Origin: an uncultured Bacteroidales bacterium
GTDB lineage: Bacteria > Bacteroidota > Bacteroidia > Bacteroidales > UBA932
Reading direction: 5' to 3'
NCBI GenBank assembly: GCA_934678915.1
Contig: CAKUSF010000097.1
Location: 1-8,033 of the forward strand
DNA length: 8,033 bases
Within the stretch, counting starts at the first letter, position 1; each line of letters begins with the position of its first letter. This document shows positions 1-6,796 of this stretch, piece after piece. The notes under the pieces were generated by a model. That model did no database searches. It was not told the origin of the DNA and saw only the letters and a program-made list of their open reading frames with translations. A program made the position numbers and the translations under genes.

Positions 1-21
1 TGAGTGTTATTGATTATTCAA

Positions 22-29
22 CAAATCTA
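22..29 (-). promoter_or_regulatory. Possible -7 promoter box facing left out of the window
   Basis: Read on the minus strand this is TAGATTTG, a full match to the Bacteroidota -7 consensus TAnnTTTG, in the short non-coding stretch before tdk. It would drive a gene to the left of the window, divergent from tdk. I see no TTTG at the expected -33 position, which would fall inside the tdk coding region. An eight-base motif with six fixed positions can occur by chance, so this is weak. Confidence 0.25.
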
Positions 30-34
30 ACGAA

Positions 35-616
35 ATGTTTTCAGAAAACATAAAAAAAACCGGATGTATTGAAGTGATTTGTGGCTCAATGTTCTCCGGA
101 AAGACAGAAGAGCTCATACGCAGGATCAGAAGAGCCAAATTCGCCAACCTCCGGATCGAGATCTTCAAGCCGACAATCGACACAAGATATTCAGAGGATG
201 ACGTGGTCTCCCACGACTTCCACAAGATTCCGTGCCATTCAGTGAAAGATCCCAAGGAGATGCTGAACGTCGGTCCGGAGGTTCAGGTTGTGGGCATCGA
301 CGAGGCGCAGTTCTACGACATGACCCTCGTGGACGTGGCCCAGGAACTTGCCGATCGCGGAGTCCGGGTGATCATCGCCGGCCTTGACACAGATTTCCTC
401 GGAAAGCCTTTCGGCCCGATGCCTTACCTGATGGCTGTCGCCGAGGAGGTCAGGAAAGTCCATGCCATCTGCGTCAGGTGCGGAAATCTCGCGAACCATT
501 CCCACAGATTATCACACAGCACAGAACTCGTGGTCCTTGGAGAAAAGGATGCCTACGAGCCTCTGTGCCGTGAATGTTACAACAAGGCGATCGCCGAGGA
601 GAACGCGAAAGCTTAG
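35..616 (+). CDS. tdk: Thymidine kinase (type II, zinc-binding)
   Basis: Phosphorylates thymidine to dTMP with ATP in the cytoplasmic pyrimidine salvage pathway. The 193-residue product has the usual length for the TK1-like family. Visible motifs are the P-loop GSMFSGKT at residues 17-24, the Walker B/catalytic segment DEAQF at 89-93 (Glu90 the expected catalytic base), the conserved [12 protein letters not shown] at 116-127, and two CxxC pairs (Cys146/149 and Cys178/181) that form the structural zinc site. The conserved Tyr usual in the ANYSHR segment is His155 here. The ATG at 35 gives a normal N-terminus; no Shine-Dalgarno sequence precedes it and no -7 box is visible in the 34 bases upstream, so its promoter may lie outside the window. 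Its TAG stop overlaps the recA stop by four bases. Its base composition is GC-rich like recA and unlike the genes from rlmN onward. Confidence 0.96.
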   Translation: MFSENIKKTGCIEVICGSMFSGKTEELIRRIRRAKFANLRIEIFKPTIDTRYSEDDVVSHDFHKIPCHSVKDPKEMLNVGPEVQVVGIDEAQFYDMTLVDVAQELADRGVRVIIAGLDTDFLGKPFGPMPYLMAVAEEVRKVHAICVRCGNLANHSHRLSHSTELVVLGEKDAYEPLCRECYNKAIAEENAKA

Positions 617-1641
617 TCCTTCACGTTCTTCAGCGCCTCGCGGACCTTTGCCTCGATCTCGTCGCAGAGCTCCTGATTGTCCTTGAGCAACTGTTTTGTG
701 GCCTCGCGTCCTTGAGCCAGCTTCTGGTCGCCGTAGCTGAACCATGAGCCGCTCTTGCCGACGATGCCATATTCAACACCCAAGTCGAGAATCTCACCGG
801 CGTGGGAGATGCCCTCGCCGAACACGATGTCGAACTCCGCTTTCTTGAAAGGCGGAGCCATCTTGTTCTTGACAACCTTCACTCTGGTGCGGTTGCCAAG
901 GGCTTCCTCGCCGTCCTTGAGCTGGGTTGTCTTGCGCACGTCGATGCGGACGGAAGCGTAGAACTTCAAGGCGTTGCCGCCGGTTGTGGTCTCAGGATTG
1001 CCGAACATCACGCCGATCTTCTCCCTGAGCTGGTTGATGAATATGCAGCAGGTGTTTGTCTTTGCGATGTTAGCTGTCAGCTTCCGCAGCGCCTGGCTCA
1101 TCAGCCTTGCCTGAAGTCCGACCTTGTTGTCGCCCATCTCGCCCTCGATCTCAGCCTTCGGGGTCAGGGCGGCCACTGAGTCGACCACCACGATGTCGAT
1201 CGCTCCCGAACGGATCAGGTTGTCGGCGATCTCCAGAGCCTGCTCTCCGTTGTCTGGCTGGGAGATGAGCAAAGTCTCGAGATTCACCCCGAGGGCCTTC
1301 GCGTAAGTTCTGTCGAATGCGTGCTCCGCGTCGATCATCGCCGCGATGCCGCCCTGTTTCTGCGCCTCGGCGATCGCATGGATCGCCAGAGTGGTCTTTC
1401 CGCTGGATTCCGGACCGTAGATCTCCACGATCCTTCCGCGCGGATAGCCTCCGATTCCGAGAGCGTGGTCAAGCGCTACGGAACCGCTCGGTATGACCTG
1501 CACGTCCCATTGTGGCTGTTCCCCCAGCTTCATGATCGTTCCTTTCCCGTAGTCTTTCTCAATCTTGTCGATCGTGGCCTGCAGCGCCTTGAGTTTGGCG
1601 GCGCTGGTGTCAGTGGCCTTAGCCTCTACCTCTTTTGCCAT
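613..1641 (-). CDS. recA: Recombinase RecA
   Basis: ATP-dependent strand-exchange protein that forms filaments on single-stranded DNA for recombinational repair. The start chosen at 1641 (MAKEVEAK...) gives 342 residues; the open frame runs upstream to 1782, but those codons cross the promoter region and encode non-RecA sequence. Walker A is GPESSGKT at residues 76-83, Walker B is IDIVVVDS at 148-155, loop L1 lies around [11 protein letters not shown] (166-176), and the DNA-binding loop L2 is near 205-222 with the invariant [11 protein letters not shown]. The C-terminus ends at ...KNVKD, without the long acidic tail of E. coli RecA (about 353 residues), which is common in this phylum. It is convergent with tdk and divergent from rlmN. 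A -7 box lies about 55 bases upstream of the ATG. Confidence 0.98.
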   Translation of the reverse strand: MAKEVEAKATDTSAAKLKALQATIDKIEKDYGKGTIMKLGEQPQWDVQVIPSGSVALDHALGIGGYPRGRIVEIYGPESSGKTTLAIHAIAEAQKQGGIAAMIDAEHAFDRTYAKALGVNLETLLISQPDNGEQALEIADNLIRSGAIDIVVVDSVAALTPKAEIEGEMGDNKVGLQARLMSQALRKLTANIAKTNTCCIFINQLREKIGVMFGNPETTTGGNALKFYASVRIDVRKTTQLKDGEEALGNRTRVKVVKNKMAPPFKKAEFDIVFGEGISHAGEILDLGVEYGIVGKSGSWFSYGDQKLAQGREATKQLLKDNQELCDEIEAKVREALKNVKD

Positions 1642-1688
1642 AATGATGTAATAATAATTGTTAGTAGTTTCGGGCGAAAAGATGTCGC

Positions 1689-1701
1689 CTTTGTGACAAA
1701 G
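1689..1701. promoter_or_regulatory. 13-bp palindrome over the recA -7 box (possible operator)
   Basis: CTTTGTGACAAAG is a perfect inverted repeat of two 6-bp arms around a central G. It overlaps five of the eight bases of the recA -7 box (1697-1704), so a protein bound here would block RNA polymerase at recA. Many Bacteroidota lack a canonical LexA, and this does not resemble the E. coli (CTGT-N8-ACAG) or Gram-positive LexA box. Operator function is inferred from symmetry and position only. Confidence 0.35.
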
Positions 1702-1704
1702 ATA
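1697..1704 (-). promoter_or_regulatory. recA promoter -7 box
   Basis: On the minus strand the sequence is TATCTTTG, a perfect match to the Bacteroidota -7 element TAnnTTTG. It lies about 55 bases upstream of the recA ATG, implying a leader of roughly 50 nt. No clean TTTG is present at -33; the nearest resemblance is ATTG, which is too close. The right half of a 13-bp palindrome overlaps it. Confidence 0.6.
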
Positions 1705-1737
1705 AGAATTTACGTCCAATCCGGTGTTATTTTTCAT

Positions 1738-1745
1738 TAATTTTG
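1738..1745 (+). promoter_or_regulatory. rlmN operon promoter -7 box
   Basis: TAATTTTG matches the Bacteroidota -7 consensus TAnnTTTG and ends 25 bases before the rlmN ATG, giving a predicted leader of about 20 nt. No good -33 TTTG is seen around 1714-1719. This promoter probably serves rlmN, the patatin gene and recX, since no other box is visible between those genes. Its upstream region overlaps that of the divergent recA promoter. Confidence 0.55.
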
Positions 1746-1770
1746 TAGTAGAAAAACAAACGAGATAATT

Positions 1771-2790
1771 ATGCGAGAGCAATTGCTGGGTAAGACCCCG
1801 GAAGAACTGAAGGAAATAGCTTTGAAAGTCGGTCTGCCTGCCTTCACGGGCAAGCAGATTTCTGGGTGGTTGTACGGACGTAAGGTTAGGAGCATAGACG
1901 AGATGACCAACATCTCAAAGATAGGACGCGAGAGACTTAAAGAGGAATATTCCCTTGGGGTGACGCTGCCTTCGACTTGCCAGATCTCTTCTGACGGGAC
2001 GAAGAAATACCTTTTCCCCATTGGGGAGGGCAACGCTGTCGAGGCGGTTATGATTCCCGATGACGACAGAAAGACCTTATGTGTCTCATCACAGGCCGGT
2101 TGCCGAATGGGATGCCGTTTCTGCATGACCGGAAGGCAAGGCTTCCATGGCAACCTCACTACGGCTCAGATTCTATCGCAATTCATCGGTATCGATGAGG
2201 CCAGCGAATTGACGAACGCTGTGTTCATGGGAATGGGAGAGCCGTTGGACAACTTTAGCAATGTGGTGAAAGCCATTGAAGTACTGACGGCTGACTGGGG
2301 ATTTGGATGGAGCCCTAAGCGAATCACCCTCTCGACGATAGGTGTACTCCCGAACTTGAAGAAGTATCTCGATTCAACGCGCTGCCACCTTGCCGTCAGC
2401 CTTCACAATCCTTTCCCTGACGAAAGGGCGGAGATGATGCCGGTTCAAAAGGCATGGCCGGTTCAGGATGTGATCGACATGATTCGTGAATATGATTTCT
2501 CAGGTCAACGGCGCGTTAGCTTTGAATATACCATGTTCGCAGGTCAGAATGATGACAAGCGGCATGCGGATGCCCTAATAAGGCTTCTTCGCGGATTGGA
2601 ATGCAGGGTCAACCTGATTCGCTTCCACAAGATTCCCGATGCACCTTTTGAGTCTTCACCACAGATCATGATGGAAAACTTCCGGGATAGGCTTTCTAAT
2701 CACGGAATTACTTGTACGATAAGGGCTTCCAGAGGTGAAGACATCCTTGCAGCTTGCGGAATGTTGGCAGGAGAACATAGGAAAAACTGA
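1771..2790 (+). CDS. rlmN: Dual-specificity 23S rRNA/tRNA adenine-C2 methyltransferase RlmN
   Basis: Radical SAM enzyme that methylates C2 of A2503 in 23S rRNA and of A37 in some tRNAs; in characterised homologues this supports translational accuracy. The 339-residue length is typical. The 4Fe-4S ligands form CRMGCRFC (Cys111, 115, 118). Spacing matches E. coli RlmN closely: Glu91 and Cys104 lie 13 residues apart, as do E. coli Glu105 and Cys118, and Cys104 is 7 residues ahead of the first cluster cysteine. Cys329 in AACG is the expected methyl-carrying cysteine (E. coli Cys355). The SAM-binding GMGEP is at 154-158. These features fit RlmN; Cfr, the resistance paralogue methylating C8, is less likely given the housekeeping context and closeness to the RlmN pattern, though Cfr shares the catalytic cysteines. 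It leads a probable operon, with the patatin gene 18 bases downstream. Confidence 0.95.
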   Translation: MREQLLGKTPEELKEIALKVGLPAFTGKQISGWLYGRKVRSIDEMTNISKIGRERLKEEYSLGVTLPSTCQISSDGTKKYLFPIGEGNAVEAVMIPDDDRKTLCVSSQAGCRMGCRFCMTGRQGFHGNLTTAQILSQFIGIDEASELTNAVFMGMGEPLDNFSNVVKAIEVLTADWGFGWSPKRITLSTIGVLPNLKKYLDSTRCHLAVSLHNPFPDERAEMMPVQKAWPVQDVIDMIREYDFSGQRRVSFEYTMFAGQNDDKRHADALIRLLRGLECRVNLIRFHKIPDAPFESSPQIMMENFRDRLSNHGITCTIRASRGEDILAACGMLAGEHRKN

Positions 2791-2808
2791 TTTATCAATA
2801 TAAAACAA

Positions 2809-5232
2809 ATGACTATGGGAACGAGAATATTCAGAATATTGGCATCATTGGCCGTGATGGCTTTCATGTTGCCGAAAGTGTCCGCACAACCTCAGCACTC
2901 AGTGCTAGATGAGAAGCGCGAGGCAGTGGATCTAAGAGTTGAGAAGATTAGGCATAAATTGGATTCAATTAGGAGTGTCAGACATCGTCCGACCGTGGCT
3001 CTTGTGCTTAGTGGAGGCGGTGCCAAGGGTGCGGCACATGTTGGGGTCATCAAGTACCTTGAGTCAATCGGAATGCCGATTGACATCGTGATGGGAACTA
3101 GCATGGGTGGCTTGGTCGGTGGCATCTATGCTCTTGGCTATGATGCTGATCATCTGGACTCAATCATCCGCAACATCGATTGGGATATGGCCTTGAGTGA
3201 CAAGGTACCAAGAGATTATCTATCATATTCATCAATTAAGTATAAGGAGAAATATGCCCTCTCCTTCCCGTTTCTTTACGACAAGAACGAGTATCTCCAG
3301 ATGAAGGGAGGAGATCAAGACTACACCCGTAGAGTGGAAGACATTCATTTCGGGGCGGGACAGGCTGATGCTACAAGCATGGTTAAAGACAATCTTTTGG
3401 GAAGTCTTCCTTCTGGAATGGTCTATGGTCAGAATGTCAACAACATCCTTAGCTCTCTTTCAGTTGGCTATCAGGATATAATTGATTTCTACGACCTTCC
3501 GATACCTTTCTTGTGCGTGGCCACTGACTTGGTGTCCGGAACTGCGAAGATCTGGACGAAAGGCAAACTTAACACTGCTCTCCGTTCCACTATGTCGATT
3601 CCTGGCCTTTTTGCACCTGTTAGGGTTGGCGGAATGGTCTTGGTTGACGGTGGCATGAGAAACAATTATCCAACGGACCTGGCTAAGAAAGTCGGTGCAG
3701 ACATCGTGATTGGGGTTAATCTTTCAGATGGCTACAAGAACTACAACCAGATCAACAATCTGGCCGACATCATCAACACAGGAATTGACATGCTCGGACG
3801 TTCGTCTTTCGAGTCCAATGTGGACATACCGGATGTGAACATCAAGCCGGATCTGCATGAGTATAACATGCTCAGTTTTGACACAAACAGCATAGACACC
3901 ATCATCAACCGTGGCTATCAGGCAGCCATGGCTGTGGCCGACAAACTGGATTCCGTAAAGGCAGTGGTTGGTGCAGACAAGACGGTTCTCAAGAATGATC
4001 CGGCTCAGGACATCCGGCTCAGGAAAGTACTTGTCTCAGGAGTTGAAATTACCGGTGTGGACGACAACGAGAGCCTTTACCTAATGAAAAAGATTAAGGT
4101 GGGCGCTGGTGCGAGGATGGGCAACGAGGAGATTGAGGATGCTGTGGCCACAATCTTTGGAACCAATGCTTTTGACTATGTGAACTATGAACTTGTCGGG
4201 GACGAGGAACCTTACCGTCTGAAATTTAACTGTAAGCGCGGCCCTGTCTGCCAGCTAGGTCTCGGAGGTCGTTTCGACACAGAAGAAATTGTGTCCGTGC
4301 TGATCAACTTGGGTTGGGGTGTCCACAAGATTCAGGGATCATCTCTTGACTTCACAGGGAAGGTCGGGACCAATCCTAACGCCAATGTGACATATTCATA
4401 TATATCTCCTAAGGGGCTATCGTTCAATGTGATGGCTGGAGTACGCTATACTGACAGAAATACTTTTAGCATTGGTGACAACCGTTTCAGGATTAACTTC
4501 TTGGATGTGCGTCAGGAGATTTATCTGTCTAATTTCAAATGGTCAACGTTTTTCCTTAAGACCGGATTTAGAAACGACTACTACAATGTCAGTTCTCTGA
4601 TGGCCGAACAAGCTTTCGGTGACTATGACATCAATCAACTCTCCAACGACTACGTGACTTTTTTCTTTGATGCTCGCAAAGATTCCTTTGACAACGGCTA
4701 CATTCCGACAAAAGGGAAGTCTGTCGGATTTACCTACGAATGGGTGTTTGGCGGTGGACCTAACAAATTCAATAATTTCCATTCTTTCCAATTTGACGTA
4801 AAGAAGGTTTTCGGAGGAGATTCATTTGCGTTCATCCCTTCTTTGGATCTGAGGTATCTCCTTGGAGAGGAAGTCCCGGTTCCATTCACCAACACGATTG
4901 GCGGAAGCATGGCTGGACGCTACTTGGACCAGCAGATTCCGTTTATCGGCATCAATAATGCTGCTGCCATGCAGAAAATCTTGACGGTTGCAAGGGCTGA
5001 CTGTAGGGTTAAGTTGATGAAGAATAACTATTTGTCCATGATTGCAAACTATGTTGCATCGTGTGATGAGTTGTCTTCTGTAAAAAAATGGAAGACAGAA
5101 GTTAGGGACTATTTCGGATGCGGACTTCAGTACACCTACAATTCGATCATCGGCCCTGTGAGCGCGAATATTCATTGGTCTGACTATACCCATAACGTTG
5201 GCTTTTACTTTAGTATCGGCTATGATTTCTAG
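2809..5232 (+). CDS. Outer-membrane patatin-like phospholipase with POTRA and beta-barrel (type Vd-like)
   Basis: Predicted secreted lipid acyl hydrolase anchored in the outer membrane. In order: a Sec signal peptide (residues 1-26, basic start, hydrophobic core, VSA cleavage site, no lipobox Cys); a patatin domain from about 62 to 385; one POTRA-like segment at about 402-476; and a beta-barrel from about 477 to the C-terminal Phe807. The patatin active site is complete: oxyanion loop GGGAKG (69-74), nucleophile Ser98 in GTSMG, and Asp280 in VDGG. The barrel half is rich in alternating aromatic and polar residues and ends in ...YFSIGYDF, a typical BAM-recognised terminal strand. This is the PlpD/FplA (type Vd) arrangement. 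Residues about 150-225 are longer than I expect for a minimal patatin. A second ATG at 2815 could be the start and would keep the signal peptide. It sits 18 bases after rlmN and 4 bases before the recX start, so the genes are probably cotranscribed. Substrate and topology are not shown by the sequence. Confidence 0.9.
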   Translation: MTMGTRIFRILASLAVMAFMLPKVSAQPQHSVLDEKREAVDLRVEKIRHKLDSIRSVRHRPTVALVLSGGGAKGAAHVGVIKYLESIGMPIDIVMGTSMGGLVGGIYALGYDADHLDSIIRNIDWDMALSDKVPRDYLSYSSIKYKEKYALSFPFLYDKNEYLQMKGGDQDYTRRVEDIHFGAGQADATSMVKDNLLGSLPSGMVYGQNVNNILSSLSVGYQDIIDFYDLPIPFLCVATDLVSGTAKIWTKGKLNTALRSTMSIPGLFAPVRVGGMVLVDGGMRNNYPTDLAKKVGADIVIGVNLSDGYKNYNQINNLADIINTGIDMLGRSSFESNVDIPDVNIKPDLHEYNMLSFDTNSIDTIINRGYQAAMAVADKLDSVKAVVGADKTVLKNDPAQDIRLRKVLVSGVEITGVDDNESLYLMKKIKVGAGARMGNEEIEDAVATIFGTNAFDYVNYELVGDEEPYRLKFNCKRGPVCQLGLGGRFDTEEIVSVLINLGWGVHKIQGSSLDFTGKVGTNPNANVTYSYISPKGLSFNVMAGVRYTDRNTFSIGDNRFRINFLDVRQEIYLSNFKWSTFFLKTGFRNDYYNVSSLMAEQAFGDYDINQLSNDYVTFFFDARKDSFDNGYIPTKGKSVGFTYEWVFGGGPNKFNNFHSFQFDVKKVFGGDSFAFIPSLDLRYLLGEEVPVPFTNTIGGSMAGRYLDQQIPFIGINNAAAMQKILTVARADCRVKLMKNNYLSMIANYVASCDELSSVKKWKTEVRDYFGCGLQYTYNSIIGPVSANIHWSDYTHNVGFYFSIGYDF

Positions 5233-5236
5233 CGGT

Positions 5237-5701
5237 ATGGATGAATATGCAAAAGTGCTTGACAAGTTGCAGGCTCAGTGCGTGAAAAGGGAATATTGCC
5301 GCTCTGACATATTCAGAAAAGCTCTTTCTGCATTTGAAGGTGACAAGGATTCTGCAGAAAGAGCGGTCACGGCTCTTGTGGAAGATAGGTTTGTTGATGA
5401 TGCTCGCTATGCTGCGGCTTTTGCGAGGGAGAAGTCGCGTCTTTCGGGATGGGGACCAGCAAAGATCTCTTTTGCATTGAGAGGCAAGGGAATATCCAAG
5501 GATGTCATCTCCGCGGCTTTAAAAGAAATTGATTCTGATGAGACTGACCGTAAGATGATGTCTGTGTTGGAGGCTAAATACCGGGTTTTACAGGGCGATC
5601 CTCAAGAGAAGTTCAAGCTTATCAAATTCGGTCTCACAAGAGGGTACGATTATGACAAGATCGCGCCTGTCGTGGATGAAATTTTAAAGAAGAATAGTTA
5701 A
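5237..5701 (+). CDS. recX: RecA regulatory protein RecX
   Basis: RecX binds RecA filaments and modulates, usually inhibits, recombinase activity. The product is 154 residues of small helical repeats with the family signature at about 52-87: FVDDARYAAAFAREK, then the GWGPAKI turn and the LRGKGIS segment. The N-terminal YCRSDIFRKAL stretch matches the first repeat. I chose the ATG at 5237, which starts 4 bases after the patatin stop. An in-frame ATG at 5222 overlaps the patatin gene by 11 bases and is possible; the longer TTG-initiated frame from 5198 is not convincing. The tight junction suggests translation coupled to the patatin gene. The gene is separated from recA by two unrelated genes and lies on the other strand. 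The purC -7 box overlaps its stop codon. Confidence 0.88.
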   Translation: MDEYAKVLDKLQAQCVKREYCRSDIFRKALSAFEGDKDSAERAVTALVEDRFVDDARYAAAFAREKSRLSGWGPAKISFALRGKGISKDVISAALKEIDSDETDRKMMSVLEAKYRVLQGDPQEKFKLIKFGLTRGYDYDKIAPVVDEILKKNS

Positions 5702-5706
5702 ATTTG
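5699..5706 (+). promoter_or_regulatory. purC promoter -7 box
   Basis: TAAATTTG matches TAnnTTTG and overlaps the TAA stop of recX. The predicted transcription start near 5713 gives a leader of about 64 nt before the purC ATG. There is no clear TTTG at -33. The leader does not resemble a guanine, PRPP or ZTP riboswitch; it has only a small CCAC/GTGG hairpin at 5720-5730 and a short ORF. Confidence 0.55.
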
Positions 5707-5738
5707 CAGACTGTACGCCCCACAGGGTGGTCATTTTG

Positions 5739-5780
5739 ATGTGCCGGATGGGAAAGTCGAACTTAATTCAAAGAATATGA
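5739..5780 (+). CDS. Possible 13-residue leader ORF overlapping the purC start
   Basis: An ATG at 5739 opens a 13-codon frame ([13 protein letters not shown]) whose TGA stop overlaps the purC ATG as ATGA. It lies wholly inside the predicted purC leader and is preceded at 8-14 bases by the purine-rich AGGGTGG, whereas purC itself has no such sequence at its start. This arrangement is typical of translational coupling, but the peptide resembles nothing I know and could be chance. The alternative is that the GTG at 5741 is an extended purC start. Confidence 0.3.
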   Translation: MCRMGKSNLIQRI

Positions 5781-6718
5781 ATGCAATAGTAAAAACCGAT
5801 TTCAATCTGCCGGGACAGGTTGGAAAGTATGTCGGTAAGGTTCGTGATGTGTATGACATTGACGGGCAGTATCTCGTGATGGTGGTAACAGACAGAATCT
5901 CTGCTTTTGATGTGGTTCTGCCGGAAGGCATCCCTTACAAAGGACAGGTACTGAATCGCATTGCAGCCAAGTTCTTGGATGCAACTTCGGACATCCTTCC
6001 GAACTGGAAAGTAGCCGTTCCGGATCCTGCTGTCACCATTGGTCACAAGTGTGAGCCTTTCAAGGTGGAGATGGTCATCCGTGGCTATCTTGCAGGTCAT
6101 GCATGGAGAGAGTACAAGGCTGGTAAGAGGACAATCTGCGGAGTGGCCATGCCGGACGGCATGGTCGAGAACCAGAAGTTTCCGGAGCCGCTTGTGACTC
6201 CGACTTCAAAGGCTGCTGAGGGCCATGATGAGGACATCTCCAAGGAAGAAATTATCGCTCAAGGACTTGTGGGTCGTGAAGACTACGAAAAGTTGGAGGC
6301 TTACACAAGGGCTCTTTATCAGAGAGGCTGTGAGATTGCTGCTCAGCATGGATTGATCTTGGTGGACACTAAGTACGAGTTCGGAAAGAAAGACGGACAG
6401 ATATACCTCATGGACGAGATCCACACTCCGGACTCTTCGCGTTACTTCTACTCCGAGGGCTACGAAGAGAGGCTTGCCAAGGGCGAGCATCAGAGGCAAC
6501 TTTCCAAGGAGTTTGTTCGTGAGTGGTTGATGGCCAATGGGTTCCAAGGTCAGGAGGGACAGAAGGTTCCTCAGATGACCCCTGAGGTTGTGGCAGGGAT
6601 TTCAGATCGCTACATTGAGCTCTACGAGCACATCACCGGAGATAAGTTTGAGAAAACTGAATATTCCGCTGACAGCATTGAGGCCAACGTCAAGGCTTGC
6701 CTTGAGGGCTTGAAATAA
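5777..6718 (+). CDS. purC: Phosphoribosylaminoimidazole-succinocarboxamide (SAICAR) synthase
   Basis: Catalyses the ATP-dependent joining of CAIR and aspartate to SAICAR in de novo purine synthesis. The start chosen gives [10 protein letters not shown], aligned to the N-terminus expected in Bacteroidales; a GTG at 5741 would add 12 residues of non-conserved sequence. At 313 residues it belongs to the longer, yeast-like class rather than the E. coli class (about 237). Motifs: GKVRDVY (20-26), [12 protein letters not shown] (38-49), the signature region around [16 protein letters not shown] (92-107), LVDTKYEFG (195-203) and [11 protein letters not shown] (213-223). The frame is intact. It appears to have its own promoter over the recX stop codon, and a short ORF in its leader may couple to its start. 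No other purine gene is present in the window. A REP-like hairpin follows within a few bases of the stop. Confidence 0.96.
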   Translation: MNAIVKTDFNLPGQVGKYVGKVRDVYDIDGQYLVMVVTDRISAFDVVLPEGIPYKGQVLNRIAAKFLDATSDILPNWKVAVPDPAVTIGHKCEPFKVEMVIRGYLAGHAWREYKAGKRTICGVAMPDGMVENQKFPEPLVTPTSKAAEGHDEDISKEEIIAQGLVGREDYEKLEAYTRALYQRGCEIAAQHGLILVDTKYEFGKKDGQIYLMDEIHTPDSSRYFYSEGYEERLAKGEHQRQLSKEFVREWLMANGFQGQEGQKVPQMTPEVVAGISDRYIELYEHITGDKFEKTEYSADSIEANVKACLEGLK

Positions 6719-6722
6719 GAAA

Positions 6723-6787
6723 GTCACTTTGTCACTTCGACAAGCTCAGTGACCGATCTGTCATGGCCCTTGAGCTAGTCGAAAGGT
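6723..6787. repeat. REP-like imperfect palindrome between purC and the GNAT-like gene
   Basis: The arms TTCGACAAGCTCA (6736-6748) and TGAGCTAGTCGAA (6771-6783) are inverted repeats matching at 12 of 13 positions around a 22-nt loop. The left arm is itself flanked by GTCACT (6731-6736) and AGTGAC (6748-6753), a second nested stem, and GTCACTT occurs twice in direct orientation (6723-6729 and 6731-6737). The core CTTCGACAAGCTCAG resembles a dispersed intergenic repeat I recall from many bacterial genomes, of the kind mobilised by REP-associated transposases. No such transposase gene is in the window. It fills nearly the whole gap and ends about 10 bases before the next ATG. There is no U-run after it, so it is not a standard terminator. 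Confidence 0.6.
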
Positions 6788-6796
6788 CTTGAGACA

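Noticed and set aside
1321..1740. A 139-codon open frame on + over the 5' part of recA and its promoter.
   Set aside because: It is antisense to clear RecA coding sequence and resembles no family; GC-rich codon bias in recA explains the open frame.
1642..1782. An N-terminal extension of recA to an upstream ATG (47 extra residues).
   Set aside because: It would cross the -7 box and give sequence foreign to RecA, while MAKEVEAK at 1641 is the expected start.
5198..5236. A longer RecX from a TTG start inside the patatin gene.
   Set aside because: The extra residues are the out-of-frame reading of the conserved barrel end, and an ATG at 5237 fits the family length.
5741..5776. GTG start giving a 325-residue SAICAR synthase.
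   Set aside because: The 12 extra residues do not fit the family; the ATG at 5777 gives the expected N-terminus.
5707..5776. Possible ZTP, guanine or PRPP riboswitch in the purC leader.
   Set aside because: About 64 nt is short, and I could find only a 4-bp hairpin and none of the conserved cores of those classes.
6727..6735. CTTTGTCAC in the REP-like element also occurs in the recA promoter palindrome (minus strand).
   Set aside because: A nine-base match without the second half of the palindrome is easily chance, and the surroundings differ.
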